Positions 49,827-59,706 of a DNA stretch of 64,000 nucleotides are shown here, in pieces (the first letter of the stretch is position 1; each line of letters begins with the position of its first letter). The position numbers and the translations under genes were made by a program. This DNA is from Planctomycetota bacterium (GTDB taxonomy: Bacteria; Planctomycetota; Phycisphaerae; UBA1845). Below the pieces are notes generated by a model. That model was not told where the DNA came from and did no database searches. It worked only from the letters and a program-made list of their open reading frames with translations. The stretch spans positions 1 through 64,000 of the forward strand of contig JAJRPG010000079.1 of NCBI GenBank assembly GCA_024280855.1, given 5' to 3'.

Positions 49827-51557
49827 TCAAGCCTCCGTAGTTACGTGTTGAGGGTGAAAATCTTCGCTCGCACCGGGAACGCTGTATTCGTACGGGCCGC
49901 GATAGACAACGGGTACAGTTTCAAAATTACCATGCGGAGGCGGCGAAGGAGCTAGCCATTCTAGCGTCGTAGCATCCCATGGGTTGTTAGAAACCTTCTT
50001 GCCAGCGACTGCGCTGATGAAGAAGTTGATGATAAAAGGAATTTGTGCCAGTCCGAGCATCCACGCTCCCCATGAGGACATGATGGTCAAAGACTGAACC
50101 GCATCACCGTGGGCGTACACCGTTTGGTCATAAAGGCGACGGGAAACCCCAGCCATCCCTTGCCAAAACATGGGCATGAAAACCATATTGATGAAAACAA
50201 ACGACAAGAAAAAGTGCATATAACCCAACGCATTATTCAACGTGCGGCCAGTGACTTTGGGATACCAGTGATAAATGCCCGCAAAAATGGCGAATATGGT
50301 CCCTGGAGCCACGACGTAATGGAAGTGACCAATCACATAGTAGGTGTCGTGCAAATGAATGTCTGATGCGGGTAAGCCCAACGGCAATCCGGTCAGCCCA
50401 CCAATCGCGAACATCGGCAAAAAGGCCAGGGCAAAAAGCATCGGCACGGTAAAGCGAATGGCACCTTGATAAAGGCTAATCACCAAAGCCGTCAAAATGA
50501 CCACCGACGGTATCGATATAATCATGGTCGTGGTGGCGAAGAAAGCACTGATTTTTGTGCCCATCCCCGTCATAAACATATGATGCGCCCAGACGATGAA
50601 GGACATGAAGCCAAGGAAGATGGTCGAGTAAATCATCGCCCGATAGCCCCATAAAGGCTTGCGGGTGTTATTGGCAATAATCTCAGCAACAATACCCATC
50701 GCTGGGAGGATTAGCACATATACTTCCGGGTGAGCGAGGAACCAAAACAAATGTTGCCAGAGTAGTGGGCTACCACCACCGGACATTTGCGTTTGTACCA
50801 CACCGCTGACGACTAGACCTTCGGGCATAAAAAAGCTAGTTCCCGCTAAGCGGTCCATTAACTGTAAAACGCCGGCAGCTTCAAGCGGCGGGAAAGCTAG
50901 CAACAACAAGAAAGATGTGATTAGCTGTGCCCAAACAAAATAGGGCAAGCGGAACATGGTCAAGCCTTCAACACGCAACTGGATAATCGTTACGATGAAG
51001 TTTACCGAACCAAGTAGCGATGAAGTAATCAGGCAGACCATGCCAAAGAGCCACCAAGTCTGCCCAGTTGTGGCGATGTTTGACAAAGGGGGGTAAGACG
51101 TCCAGCCGGAATTTGCCGCACCGCCGGGCACGAAGAAGCTGCATAGCATGACGATGCCGCCGAGCAGATAAACCCAGTAGCTAGCCATGTTGAGCTTGGG
51201 GAAGGCCATGTCTGGTGCGCCGATTTGCAACGGCATGACATAGTTTCCGAATGCACCCACAAGCAACGGAACCACGCCCAAGAAAATCATGATCGTGCCG
51301 TGCATAGCGCCTAGTGAGTTGTAAAACTCTGGTAGCATAACGCCGCCGGGCATGGCGTCTTCGCCGAAGATGTTTCCGATGAAAGGCATTTCCTCGCCTG
51401 GGTAGGCAAGTTGCCAGCGCATCAACATCATTAGGCTAAAGCCCAGGAATAGAAAACAAAGCGCAGTTACGCCGTATTGAACGCCGATCACTTTATGATC
51501 GACGGAAAATACATACTTGCGAATAAATCCTGGTTCGTGGTGGTGGTCGCCGCTCAT
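49827..51557 (-). CDS. ctaD: Cytochrome c oxidase subunit I (aa3-type)
   Basis: Subunit I carries haem a and the haem a3-CuB site where O2 is reduced and protons are pumped. The 576-residue protein has twelve TM helices with LGAMHGTIMIFLGVVP (haem a His), FWFLAHPEVYVLILP (CuB His, cross-linked Tyr and D-channel Glu), VWAHHMF (two CuB His) and HLHDTYYVIGHFHYVV (haem a3 and a His). The A1-type features fit an aa3 oxidase, in line with ctaA and ctaB downstream. Confidence 0.97.
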   Translation of the reverse strand: MSGDHHHEPGFIRKYVFSVDHKVIGVQYGVTALCFLFLGFSLMMLMRWQLAYPGEEMPFIGNIFGEDAMPGGVMLPEFYNSLGAMHGTIMIFLGVVPLLVGAFGNYVMPLQIGAPDMAFPKLNMASYWVYLLGGIVMLCSFFVPGGAANSGWTSYPPLSNIATTGQTWWLFGMVCLITSSLLGSVNFIVTIIQLRVEGLTMFRLPYFVWAQLITSFLLLLAFPPLEAAGVLQLMDRLAGTSFFMPEGLVVSGVVQTQMSGGGSPLLWQHLFWFLAHPEVYVLILPAMGIVAEIIANNTRKPLWGYRAMIYSTIFLGFMSFIVWAHHMFMTGMGTKISAFFATTTMIISIPSVVILTALVISLYQGAIRFTVPMLFALAFLPMFAIGGLTGLPLGLPASDIHLHDTYYVIGHFHYVVAPGTIFAIFAGIYHWYPKVTGRTLNNALGYMHFFLSFVFINMVFMPMFWQGMAGVSRRLYDQTVYAHGDAVQSLTIMSSWGAWMLGLAQIPFIINFFISAVAGKKVSNNPWDATTLEWLAPSPPPHGNFETVPVVYRGPYEYSVPGASEDFHPQHVTTEA

Positions 51558-51568
51558 CTATATTCGTC

Positions 51569-52450
51569 CTAGTCCAGTTCGTCTTCGTCGAACTCTTCTA
51601 CTATACCAACTTCTTTAAGCCATGTAGCGAAAGAGGCATCGTCTTCGATCACCATCTCTGCACGCATGGAATAATGGTTATTACCGCATAACTGGGCACA
51701 AGCTACTTCGTAGCGCCCCTCTTTGACTGGTGTGAACCAAACAGGAATGCGCATACCCGGAATCACATCTTGCTTTACCCGCATAACAGGCAAAGAAAAG
51801 CTGTGAATCACATCCTTTGAGGTCAAATCGCAAATGACTGGTTTATTCACTGGGAGGTGCAACTCGGTAGCATACACATCATCCGTAGCCGCAGGATCGC
51901 TACGATCAAGGCCCAGCGGGTTTTCTACCGTGTCCACCATGTCCGGAGCCGTGCGTCCGAATTTGCCGTCAGCGCCTGGGTAATGAAAATTCCACTGAAA
52001 CTGCTCAGCTACCACGCGTACATGTGTCGCGTCGTCTTTGGAGGGCATGTCGTTTTTGGTCGCAGCCCAGATGGGCATGGACAAGCCAATCAGAAGGAAT
52101 GCCTCAAACGCGGCTACGCCGATTTCAGCATATTTAGAAGCCTTAGCTTTGACAGGGTCGTAGGTGGCTTTGTGACCAGCTCTTGATCTAAAACGAAAGA
52201 GGCAATACACGAAAAAGATAGCCCAGCCAACGAACAAGGCTGTCATAAACCAATGCAAAATGATGATGAGGTCATCAACACCCTGGCCATCCTTGGACAG
52301 CATAGGGGGCAGGCCGTACCCGTAATCGCCGTCGATTTGGTTTCCTGATGCAATTGGTGCATCCGCTTGCCCTAAGGCGACGGACGGTGCAATCAGACAA
52401 ATCCCGACAACCAGGATTGTAGCTATACCGATGATCCGCGAACGGTTCAT
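51569..52450 (-). CDS. ctaC: Cytochrome c oxidase subunit II
   Basis: The 293-residue protein has a signal/anchor and two TM helices, then the periplasmic CuA cupredoxin domain. The CuA ligands appear in DVIHSFSLP (first His) and CAQLCGNNHYSMRAEM (Cys, Cys, His, Met). There is no fused cytochrome c domain, so the donor is a separate protein, perhaps the cupredoxin or octahaem cytochrome encoded just upstream. ATG 52450 has AGGAAAG upstream. The C-terminus is acidic. Confidence 0.95.
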   Translation of the reverse strand: MNRSRIIGIATILVVGICLIAPSVALGQADAPIASGNQIDGDYGYGLPPMLSKDGQGVDDLIIILHWFMTALFVGWAIFFVYCLFRFRSRAGHKATYDPVKAKASKYAEIGVAAFEAFLLIGLSMPIWAATKNDMPSKDDATHVRVVAEQFQWNFHYPGADGKFGRTAPDMVDTVENPLGLDRSDPAATDDVYATELHLPVNKPVICDLTSKDVIHSFSLPVMRVKQDVIPGMRIPVWFTPVKEGRYEVACAQLCGNNHYSMRAEMVIEDDASFATWLKEVGIVEEFDEDELD

Positions 52451-52590
52451 GCTCGCTTTCCTTTTGCTAACATTAGGCATTGAAAACTACTATTACTGTA
52501 ACCCGGCCCTATGACAGTCGGCGATTTTGTACGTTTCTCGCCAACTGTCGTGAAAACTTTTTGATAATTCGTATCAATTATCGTCGGCTA

Positions 52591-53331
52591 TTATGACTTT
52601 GGCTCGAAAGTCAAGTCCATATTAGCCGCTTTGCCGCCTGATACTTCGACCTCGGCTGTGACCTTGCCAAAGGCTTCGTGCCATGCTTCGATCGTGTACG
52701 CGCCATCAGGCATTCCCGTAAGGGTGAATGTACCGTCTTTGCTTGTTACGTCAAAGAACGGATGTTCAAAAATAGCCACGAAGCAGTTCATCCACGGGTG
52801 AACATCGCATTTCACCTTGAATGGGTCTTCAGCTTTGAGGATAATTGTCTTTCCTTTTTCGGTATCCTTTTTTGGCTGAGTGAAGTTATGCTCGTCATTT
52901 ACTTTGGGAAGAAAATGTATGTTATGATTGGTGTTGTCGCCGTTAAGAATACGCAACGTTTGGCCAGCTTGCCCGGCTAGGACGTGGGGCTTGTACTGAC
53001 AACCAATTTGGATGATGGTCAATTCTTCCTTGCTTACAGGGAAAGACTTTTTGCCTAAGCCTTCCTTGATGGATACCACGACATTGCGAAGCGTCATGGG
53101 ATCAGTCTTTTTGTTGACGATAACCTTTTCAGAGCCGATTGTTTTCTTGGCTTTCTTGCAATTCGGGTCTTTCGTGGTGTTGATTTTGGTTCGTTTATAG
53201 TTGGCTGGATCACCTTTGAAGATAACCTTGCCCGTGATGGAATTTTGGCCATCTGCCAGGCACTGGTCTGGGGTGAACACAAACGTATTGATAGCCAAGA
53301 CTGCCGTTAGAGTAAACATGCTGAGTTTCAT
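52591..53331 (-). CDS. Secreted cupredoxin-like protein with carboxypeptidase-regulatory-like tail
   Basis: The 246-residue product has a signal peptide and a cupredoxin-like region: GQTLRILNGDNTNHNIHFLP, with a His in NHNIHF, and FKVKCDVHPWMNCFVAIF, whose Cys-x-x-His...Met arrangement fits a type I copper site. The last 60 residues (FFDVTSKDGTFTLTGMPDGA) resemble a carboxypeptidase-regulatory domain. Its place between the Rieske/cytochrome b complex and the oxidase suggests an electron carrier between them; this is inference. A strong AGGAGAAGGA precedes the ATG. Confidence 0.78.
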   Translation of the reverse strand: MKLSMFTLTAVLAINTFVFTPDQCLADGQNSITGKVIFKGDPANYKRTKINTTKDPNCKKAKKTIGSEKVIVNKKTDPMTLRNVVVSIKEGLGKKSFPVSKEELTIIQIGCQYKPHVLAGQAGQTLRILNGDNTNHNIHFLPKVNDEHNFTQPKKDTEKGKTIILKAEDPFKVKCDVHPWMNCFVAIFEHPFFDVTSKDGTFTLTGMPDGAYTIEAWHEAFGKVTAEVEVSGGKAANMDLTFEPKS

Positions 53332-53431
53332 AATTTCCTTCTCCTAATCACCATCCCGATCTACGGGCGTGGGTTGTATGCGATCGCGCACGCGATGGCA
53401 AGTATATTTTGGGCTCTATTTACGAGCCTGG

Positions 53432-56400
53432 CTAATCGTCAAAATCTTCATCCTCGTCAAAGCCCTCGCCGTCATCCTCTTCAAGAACAATCTTAATGAG
53501 TGGAGACCTAGCCCCCTTGATGCCAGCGTCGTAGAGATAGTCCACCAATAGATTTATATGATCCATCGCGTCGCCCGGGTACTCCTCGGAGCCAGCAAAA
53601 GGACTTACCCCGCCTGGGAAGTTCTGAGGCATCTTTGTACCTGGCTGAATCACCTGAGGGTCGAGCATCCAACTCACCACCCAGTCGCGACGCAAACGCT
53701 GATGCGTGAGTGCAAGATTAGGGGCACTGGCAGCGACAAGCATGATCGTCTCAGTTTCACCGGCGGCATTGGGGCCTGTGAAGCTTGCATTGGTGTCTAC
53801 ATCGCCGGTTTCGTAGAAGATGTTTTCCGCACTAATCAGCGTATGGCCATCAATGACAGAGCCAATTTTGTACGGCTTGCCGTTGATGATCGCTTTGGCG
53901 GTGTCACCCTCGCCACGAACGCCGTCCAGGCGGTATACATTGACGAATTCATCGGTTGTCTTAGCCGGGCTTGGCAACATGTCACCGAAGATGTGACATT
54001 GTAAGCAGCCCATGTCTGCGAAGAACTTTCCGCCTTTGTCGTAGCGATCGTTTGACGAAAGCGACTGGGTCGGCTGCACGAAGGGATACTGAACGTCGTA
54101 AAGTTTGGTTAGAAAATCAATGCGACCCAAGAGCTTCTTATGCGATTCACGAAGCTGCTTCGGCGACCTTCTTAATAGGTCTATTTCGCTTGGTCGAATG
54201 AGTTTTCGCTCCTTAGACCAGTTACGCAAATTCGTTGCATTTGAAGCTAAGGACTCTTGTGCGTACCAGTTTGAGCCAGCTTCTTCACCCTCGGCTAAGT
54301 CATCATTAGTGCTTTGTTTTTCTGCGCTCTTAACCATGTATTCAACAACTGGCTTGGTCATACTATCAAGATGGTGAGAATCCCGCTGAGAGAGGGCGGC
54401 GAAGTATTCGACAAGTGTAGCTGACTGGTCTTCGGTCAGTGTGAAGCTCGGCATACGCACTTGTAGCCAAGGTCGAAGCGTCTCCACATTTTGAAAAAAT
54501 TTATCCAGCCAATGATGCTGAATTTTAGCCCCTTCACCCCACAGAAGCGGCGGGGCGTTGACAGCGTTAAAGACAGTAATGCCAGAAATGTCCTGGCTAA
54601 AGTATTGTTGGATGATAGGCGCGTTGTCTTCAATTTGATGACACGCAACACAGTTTAACTCTCTCGTGAGATTTCGACCACGAGCGATAGCGCCCATACC
54701 ATTGTTTTCATAGTCGATTTGCAACGAATCCCCGACTAGCGCTGGCCTACGAGAAAGTAAGAACGTCGTCAGGGCTTCGGATTCCATATCCGTCAGGTAG
54801 AAGTTAGGCATCTTCAGCTTGTCGTAAGGCTTCTTGATTTTTTCGCGGTCCCACAATCTTGGGTTACGTAGTTTGTGCTTAGCGAAAGCGGAATGCGTAT
54901 GGGTGACCTGCTCGCCAGGGTTTTTGCCTGGAGACCAGTAGTTCAAATCTTCCGGGTCAGACTCCGAACCTTTCGGATAGAGATGACCAAAGGTCTCTTC
55001 TTTTTCTTCACGCATGTGATGGAATGCGTGATCGTAAAAAGCGAAATCAAGTTGCGAGATAGGCTTTTCCGCCCAGATGGTTAGCTCGGTTCCCGGCGGG
55101 GTCGTTTTCTCGAAGCCCGCGATATTATGGCAAGCATAACAGCCATAATGACCAATCATTTTATTGCCCAGGAAGGTTAGCTTTTTATCCTGGAGCGACA
55201 TCGCGGAGACCAAATCGTAAGCCTGTTGCTTATCAATTGTTGGCGAAGATGAGAGCAATGACACGAGAGTGTCAGCGAGTTCATGACCCTCGTCCTGCAT
55301 GATAGCCCGACTTCGTCGCTCGCTACGCTGGGCAGTCAGCAAAGTGAAAATGAGATCGTCAGCCATAGCTAAGCGGTCTTCGTTCATGTCGAACTGATCT
55401 TGCTTAAATGATCCGCTTTGCAGCGTCATCAGATAAGCTGCGATGTCCGTGGCGTCTTCGCTGCTGAGCCTCATGTTGGGCATCTTCGTGTCAGGCGAAA
55501 AGTGGGTGGGGTTCATTAGCCAGGAGTAGAGCCACTCGGCTGTAACCTTTGAACCAATATCCGAAAGCTCTGGGGCGAACCGACTAAATGTAGGCGGCTT
55601 GTAAGCCTGGTCTGGCTCAAACCGAACGCTTTCCGGGTCGAATACTGCGTCTGCCTCTAAGCCGAAATTTTCCATGGCGTACTTAACACGCTCAATGTCT
55701 GTCATACCCTTGTAGCGGAACCCGGCGGTTTTCTCGTCGAGGTTATCTTTGTGTTGTAAGTCAGTCGTAATCCACGCTTCGCCGAATTCCGCAATATTAC
55801 CGTGACAGGCGAGGCACCCCAGCGACTTAAACAGAGTGCGACCGGACTCTGCGTCACCCTCTAAGCCCGCCGGTTTTTCCAGAAGCTCTACCTCACTAGA
55901 CACCGCGAAAAGATACTGGGTGATAGCTGCGACTTCTGTTTCTGTTCGTAATACTGGTTTCAGATCAAACTGGTTTTCGCTGCCTTCACGGTTATTTTCC
56001 TGCAAGAAAAAGTGCGGCATGCGGGTGGATGGTCTAAACTTTTGCGGGAACATGACCCACGGTTCGACAAAATCTCGCTTCAATTTGGATGCGATATGCG
56101 AGAGGTCCGGGCCTACGCGACGCGCATCTTTCATGGACCCTTCCACATGGCAATTCACACAACCCACCGAAGTAAACAACTCCTGGCCACGGTTGATCGT
56201 TGTCCCCACACGATTTTCGTGGTGTCGGGATATATCTGAAATTTGATAGTGACACTTGGCGCAACCGGCTTCGCTGTGTCTTGGCATCAGCATAGGGCGG
56301 TCCCAATAATGGGAGATAAGCTCGAACGTAGCCGTGGGGACGCCCATGTTGTGATCGTAATACGCATCAGCCCATTCTTCTTCAATTTCATGCGTAGGTG

Positions 56401-57640
56401 GGGAATGGGCTGCGAATATAAAGTCTGTTTCTTGTGGATTGCCTTCATGGCAAATGGTGCAACCCATCTTCGCCATGCCGTGCGGGGAATCTACTGAAAC
56501 GTAAAGCTCGAGGTCTGGGTGGGCTAATAATGGTTGGCCAAGTTCAATCGTTTTGCGGCCTGTAGCCGTGAAATAATCGTTGACTATGGCTAATAGCGCT
56601 TCAAAGTATTCATCTTGCTGTTGCGTCGAAAGCTCTCCCCAATGCTCGGTCACCTGGCCAGTGGGAATCGTCGCACCGGAAGCGAGTTCCGGAGGCGCGG
56701 GATAACTGGGGGCATTTTGCCCGTCACGCTGCATGGCTTCCATGACGCCTGGTAATGATTGCTCAAGTTTCCTGGCTAAGTTGCTCTTCGAGAAGTCTGG
56801 GTCAGCGATACTTACATGACACGTTGTGCAACGGTCAGTGGTATACGTTTCCAGATAATTTAATTGCTGACGAATTTCCGGCAGTACCAACTGGTTTACT
56901 TGATAGCGAGCTGGCGTATTCTTGGGAGATATAAAGTCGAGCAGCGGGGCGTTAATCACGGAGCTAACAATTGGAATGCCGCCGAGCATCCCCTCGTCGC
57001 TGAGTACGCCACGATATTGCTGGTCCTTCTGCAACGCTTCAGCCGCGATAGTTTCCAAGTCACGAAGCTGTTTTTCAACAGTAGTTAGCTCTTCGCGAAG
57101 CCCTTTGATTTGGTCCTCGATGTCGTCAACAGCATCTTCCCAAAGCTCTTTATCTTGCTGATAACCAACGACCATATCCTCTTCATGGCGAACCTGTTCA
57201 TGAGATTTTTTCGTTATTTCATGGTGTTCACCATACTCAGCCAGGATGGCTTCGTACCCAGCCCGCGTCACATCAAGCACCTGCGAAGTGGCGCTATAGT
57301 GGGCGTTGGCTTTTTTGAATTCTAATTTAGCCTCGACTAATTTATCGCCAAGTTCGGTTAGCTGTTGGGAAGCGGTGCTATCAAGGTATTCCTGCGCTTC
57401 ATCGCGCCGCACCTTAGCCTCTACGATTTTCTGCTGGTTTTCCTCTTTCAGCGCATCCAGATAATCAAGGTGCGCAATAGCAGCTTTGGCCACATAGTAA
57501 TCGTCTTGGTAGGCGTGCCAGGGACGTGCGTAGTCCACATACACTAACCAACCGATGGCCGCAGCCATTAAGACACTACTGACAGCGAACCAGATGTTAA
57601 TCTTGTCCGGGCGATATAGGCGACTTTCAGGAATCGGCAT
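53432..57640 (-). CDS. Giant membrane-anchored octahaem cytochrome c (1402 aa)
   Basis: The protein has an N-terminal TM helix (residues about 14-36), a long coiled coil (about 50-205) and eight CxxCH haem sites at residues 271, 394, 460, 494, 609, 834, 997 and 1212. Met-containing loops (STRMPHFF, DTKMPNMRL, KLKMPNFYL, QVRMPSFTL, GTKMPQNF) supply likely distal ligands of five monohaem cytochrome c domains. The acidic tail ends in DEDEDFDD. Its place after the split cytochrome b suggests it replaces cytochrome c1 and several carriers in a quinol-oxidising complex. Length is far above normal cytochrome c subunits. The cupredoxin gene lies just downstream. Confidence 0.88.
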   Translation of the reverse strand: MPIPESRLYRPDKINIWFAVSSVLMAAAIGWLVYVDYARPWHAYQDDYYVAKAAIAHLDYLDALKEENQQKIVEAKVRRDEAQEYLDSTASQQLTELGDKLVEAKLEFKKANAHYSATSQVLDVTRAGYEAILAEYGEHHEITKKSHEQVRHEEDMVVGYQQDKELWEDAVDDIEDQIKGLREELTTVEKQLRDLETIAAEALQKDQQYRGVLSDEGMLGGIPIVSSVINAPLLDFISPKNTPARYQVNQLVLPEIRQQLNYLETYTTDRCTTCHVSIADPDFSKSNLARKLEQSLPGVMEAMQRDGQNAPSYPAPPELASGATIPTGQVTEHWGELSTQQQDEYFEALLAIVNDYFTATGRKTIELGQPLLAHPDLELYVSVDSPHGMAKMGCTICHEGNPQETDFIFAAHSPPTHEIEEEWADAYYDHNMGVPTATFELISHYWDRPMLMPRHSEAGCAKCHYQISDISRHHENRVGTTINRGQELFTSVGCVNCHVEGSMKDARRVGPDLSHIASKLKRDFVEPWVMFPQKFRPSTRMPHFFLQENNREGSENQFDLKPVLRTETEVAAITQYLFAVSSEVELLEKPAGLEGDAESGRTLFKSLGCLACHGNIAEFGEAWITTDLQHKDNLDEKTAGFRYKGMTDIERVKYAMENFGLEADAVFDPESVRFEPDQAYKPPTFSRFAPELSDIGSKVTAEWLYSWLMNPTHFSPDTKMPNMRLSSEDATDIAAYLMTLQSGSFKQDQFDMNEDRLAMADDLIFTLLTAQRSERRSRAIMQDEGHELADTLVSLLSSSPTIDKQQAYDLVSAMSLQDKKLTFLGNKMIGHYGCYACHNIAGFEKTTPPGTELTIWAEKPISQLDFAFYDHAFHHMREEKEETFGHLYPKGSESDPEDLNYWSPGKNPGEQVTHTHSAFAKHKLRNPRLWDREKIKKPYDKLKMPNFYLTDMESEALTTFLLSRRPALVGDSLQIDYENNGMGAIARGRNLTRELNCVACHQIEDNAPIIQQYFSQDISGITVFNAVNAPPLLWGEGAKIQHHWLDKFFQNVETLRPWLQVRMPSFTLTEDQSATLVEYFAALSQRDSHHLDSMTKPVVEYMVKSAEKQSTNDDLAEGEEAGSNWYAQESLASNATNLRNWSKERKLIRPSEIDLLRRSPKQLRESHKKLLGRIDFLTKLYDVQYPFVQPTQSLSSNDRYDKGGKFFADMGCLQCHIFGDMLPSPAKTTDEFVNVYRLDGVRGEGDTAKAIINGKPYKIGSVIDGHTLISAENIFYETGDVDTNASFTGPNAAGETETIMLVAASAPNLALTHQRLRRDWVVSWMLDPQVIQPGTKMPQNFPGGVSPFAGSEEYPGDAMDHINLLVDYLYDAGIKGARSPLIKIVLEEDDGEGFDEDEDFDD

Positions 57641-57705
57641 AATGCTCTAATCCGCGAACCACAAAGCAATAAATTTTATCCATTCAACGCGCCGAACGCG
57701 CCGAA

Positions 57706-58827
57706 CTATACGTTTAAGAACCATTCAGTAATACCAACGATATAGTGCAAATTCAGCGTCCAACGCAGCACCATTTTAATCGGCATAAGCAACATAAAGA
57801 GCATCAACACACATAACATGCTATATCGCATGAATCCAATGTCGCGCGACAGCTTTCTAAATACCGTCGCCTTCATAATCAACGGACCGAGTAGGAAGTA
57901 ACCGCCCAGCAGTATGATGCCCGGCAACTCTCTCATGAGGTAATGACCAGGCAGCGGCCGACCGAGCAGATTCACCCAGAACAAGTCATGGAACTCGGTA
58001 TTAAGCAAAGCCGCGGGACGGTTGTGGTCCCAGAACTCGTAAGGACCAAAGAAGTTCCAGTTCGGTCCACGAAGGAAGGTGCCGAAAATAATTAGCACGA
58101 CCCACAAGATGATGAAACCAAACAAGAAGCTGGTAATCGCAAACTTGCGTTCTTTGAAGGTATAATAGCCATTGCCTCTGGGATTCTTGTCCATGTAAGG
58201 AATGGCAATAAGCCCGACAACAATCAGACCGGGCAAGACAACGCCCGCGAGCCAAGGATCGAAATATACGAGCATTTCCTGTAAGCCCAGGAAGTACCAC
58301 GGCGCTTTTGCAGGGTTAGGCGCGACGTTGGGGTTAGCTGGTTGCTCAAGCGGAGCGCGTAAGACAATAGCCCATACAATGAGCAAAGCTGTACACAGAA
58401 CAAGTGCAATCAATTCGCTATAAACAAGGTCAGGCCAGACTAGCACTTTGTCGTCCGCGCCAGCTTCTAATAGAGGCTCGCCTTTTTCCATGCGCTCGTC
58501 GTTGATAGCTGCTTGCCTAAAGGCTAGCCAAAGCAGAAACGCTACCGAGACCATCATGATGACGATGGGCACGTTGTCCGCTTTGGTCACAATTTTATTG
58601 AAATTGTCATCCAGGCAGCTAGCCAGGAAAAACAGCGTGACTAGCGCAGCGATAGTGGCGGCGACGGCTGGCTTGGTCCAGAAGCGGTATCCAATCAGGA
58701 ATATGAAGAACGCGGCCACTGATATAATCATAAACCAGTGGGGTTCACAGGCGACGTTAATAAAATGCTTAACGCTCTCCAGTGTTGATGTAGATGACGC
58801 GAGTATCGAATCCATTCCGCTTCCCAT
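57706..58827 (-). CDS. Cytochrome b C-terminal subunit (PetD/subunit IV-like)
   Basis: The product of about 373 residues has eight or more TM helices. The core NPAKAPWYFLGLQEMLVYFD and WLAGVVLPGLIVVGLIAIPY is that of subunit IV of b6f-like complexes; APWY takes the place of the Qo-site PEWY motif. Long hydrophobic segments before and after this core exceed plain PetD. The start is uncertain: GTG 58839, ATG 58827 or ATG 58815. It follows the cytochrome b N-terminal gene by 63 bases. Confidence 0.85.
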   Translation of the reverse strand: MGSGMDSILASSTSTLESVKHFINVACEPHWFMIISVAAFFIFLIGYRFWTKPAVAATIAALVTLFFLASCLDDNFNKIVTKADNVPIVIMMVSVAFLLWLAFRQAAINDERMEKGEPLLEAGADDKVLVWPDLVYSELIALVLCTALLIVWAIVLRAPLEQPANPNVAPNPAKAPWYFLGLQEMLVYFDPWLAGVVLPGLIVVGLIAIPYMDKNPRGNGYYTFKERKFAITSFLFGFIILWVVLIIFGTFLRGPNWNFFGPYEFWDHNRPAALLNTEFHDLFWVNLLGRPLPGHYLMRELPGIILLGGYFLLGPLIMKATVFRKLSRDIGFMRYSMLCVLMLFMLLMPIKMVLRWTLNLHYIVGITEWFLNV

Positions 58828-58890
58828 ATTTACGAACACTTCAGTCTATGGCCTGTGCTACGGCCCAAACAACTTCTTCAATGAACAAGA

Positions 58891-59670
58891 CTACAGAGGC
58901 CCGCTTATGCCGCCATCCTTACGGATACGCCAAAAGTGAATGGCTAGCAGCACCGTTACCACGCACGGAATAAACACGCAGTGGAGAACATAAAATCGGA
59001 GCAAGGCATTTGGCCCCACAAAGGTACCAGCCAAGAGGCCAAACCTGGCATCGTCACCCGCATGAACCAGCGGCACGCCGCCAATCTGAATAAAAGCGCT
59101 CAAAGGCCCTTCCGAACCAGCGCCAGGCGTTGCCCTGGCCATGTTCGACCCCACGGTAATAGCCCACATCGCCAACTGGTCCCACGGGAGCAAATAGCCC
59201 GTGAAAGATAGCAGCAGCGTCAGCACCAATAATATAACGCCCACGCTCCAGTTAAATTCGCGCGGCGGTTTATAACTTCCCGTTAAAAATACACGGAGCA
59301 TATGCAGCCAAATAGCTATGACCATCGCGTGAGCGCCCCAACGATGCAATTCTCTCAGCAATCCAAGAGTAACGTGCGCCCGCAATCCCTGGATGTCGAA
59401 ATACGCATACTCAACGGTAGGGCGGTAGTAGAACATCAGCAGCACGCCGGTCACAATCTCCACCAAGAACAGGAAGAAGGTGATACCGCCCATGCACCAT
59501 GTAAATGAAAGACGAATGCCGCTTTTACGGACAGCGACTGGATGCAAATGCAGAAAGACATTGCTCAGGATAGCCATCGCTCGCGTGCGACGATCGCGCG
59601 GCACGCCGTGACGAAAAATGCTGCCCCAAATCTGACTTTCGCGTATCCAGTTACCAAATTGGTTAATCAT
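58891..59670 (-). CDS. Cytochrome b N-terminal subunit (b6-like)
   Basis: The 259-residue protein has four TM helices and ligates the two b haems. Visible are [51 protein letters not shown] with the first His pair, [13 protein letters not shown], and [30 protein letters not shown] with the second pair. With the subunit IV-like gene it makes a split cytochrome b as in b6f-type complexes. The Rieske gene lies just upstream. The ribosome-binding site is weak. Confidence 0.94.
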   Translation of the reverse strand: MINQFGNWIRESQIWGSIFRHGVPRDRRTRAMAILSNVFLHLHPVAVRKSGIRLSFTWCMGGITFFLFLVEIVTGVLLMFYYRPTVEYAYFDIQGLRAHVTLGLLRELHRWGAHAMVIAIWLHMLRVFLTGSYKPPREFNWSVGVILLVLTLLLSFTGYLLPWDQLAMWAITVGSNMARATPGAGSEGPLSAFIQIGGVPLVHAGDDARFGLLAGTFVGPNALLRFYVLHCVFIPCVVTVLLAIHFWRIRKDGGISGPL

Positions 59671-59706
59671 GGTTTAATGCAGTTCCTGTACATGCCTCCG
59701 GGGGGC

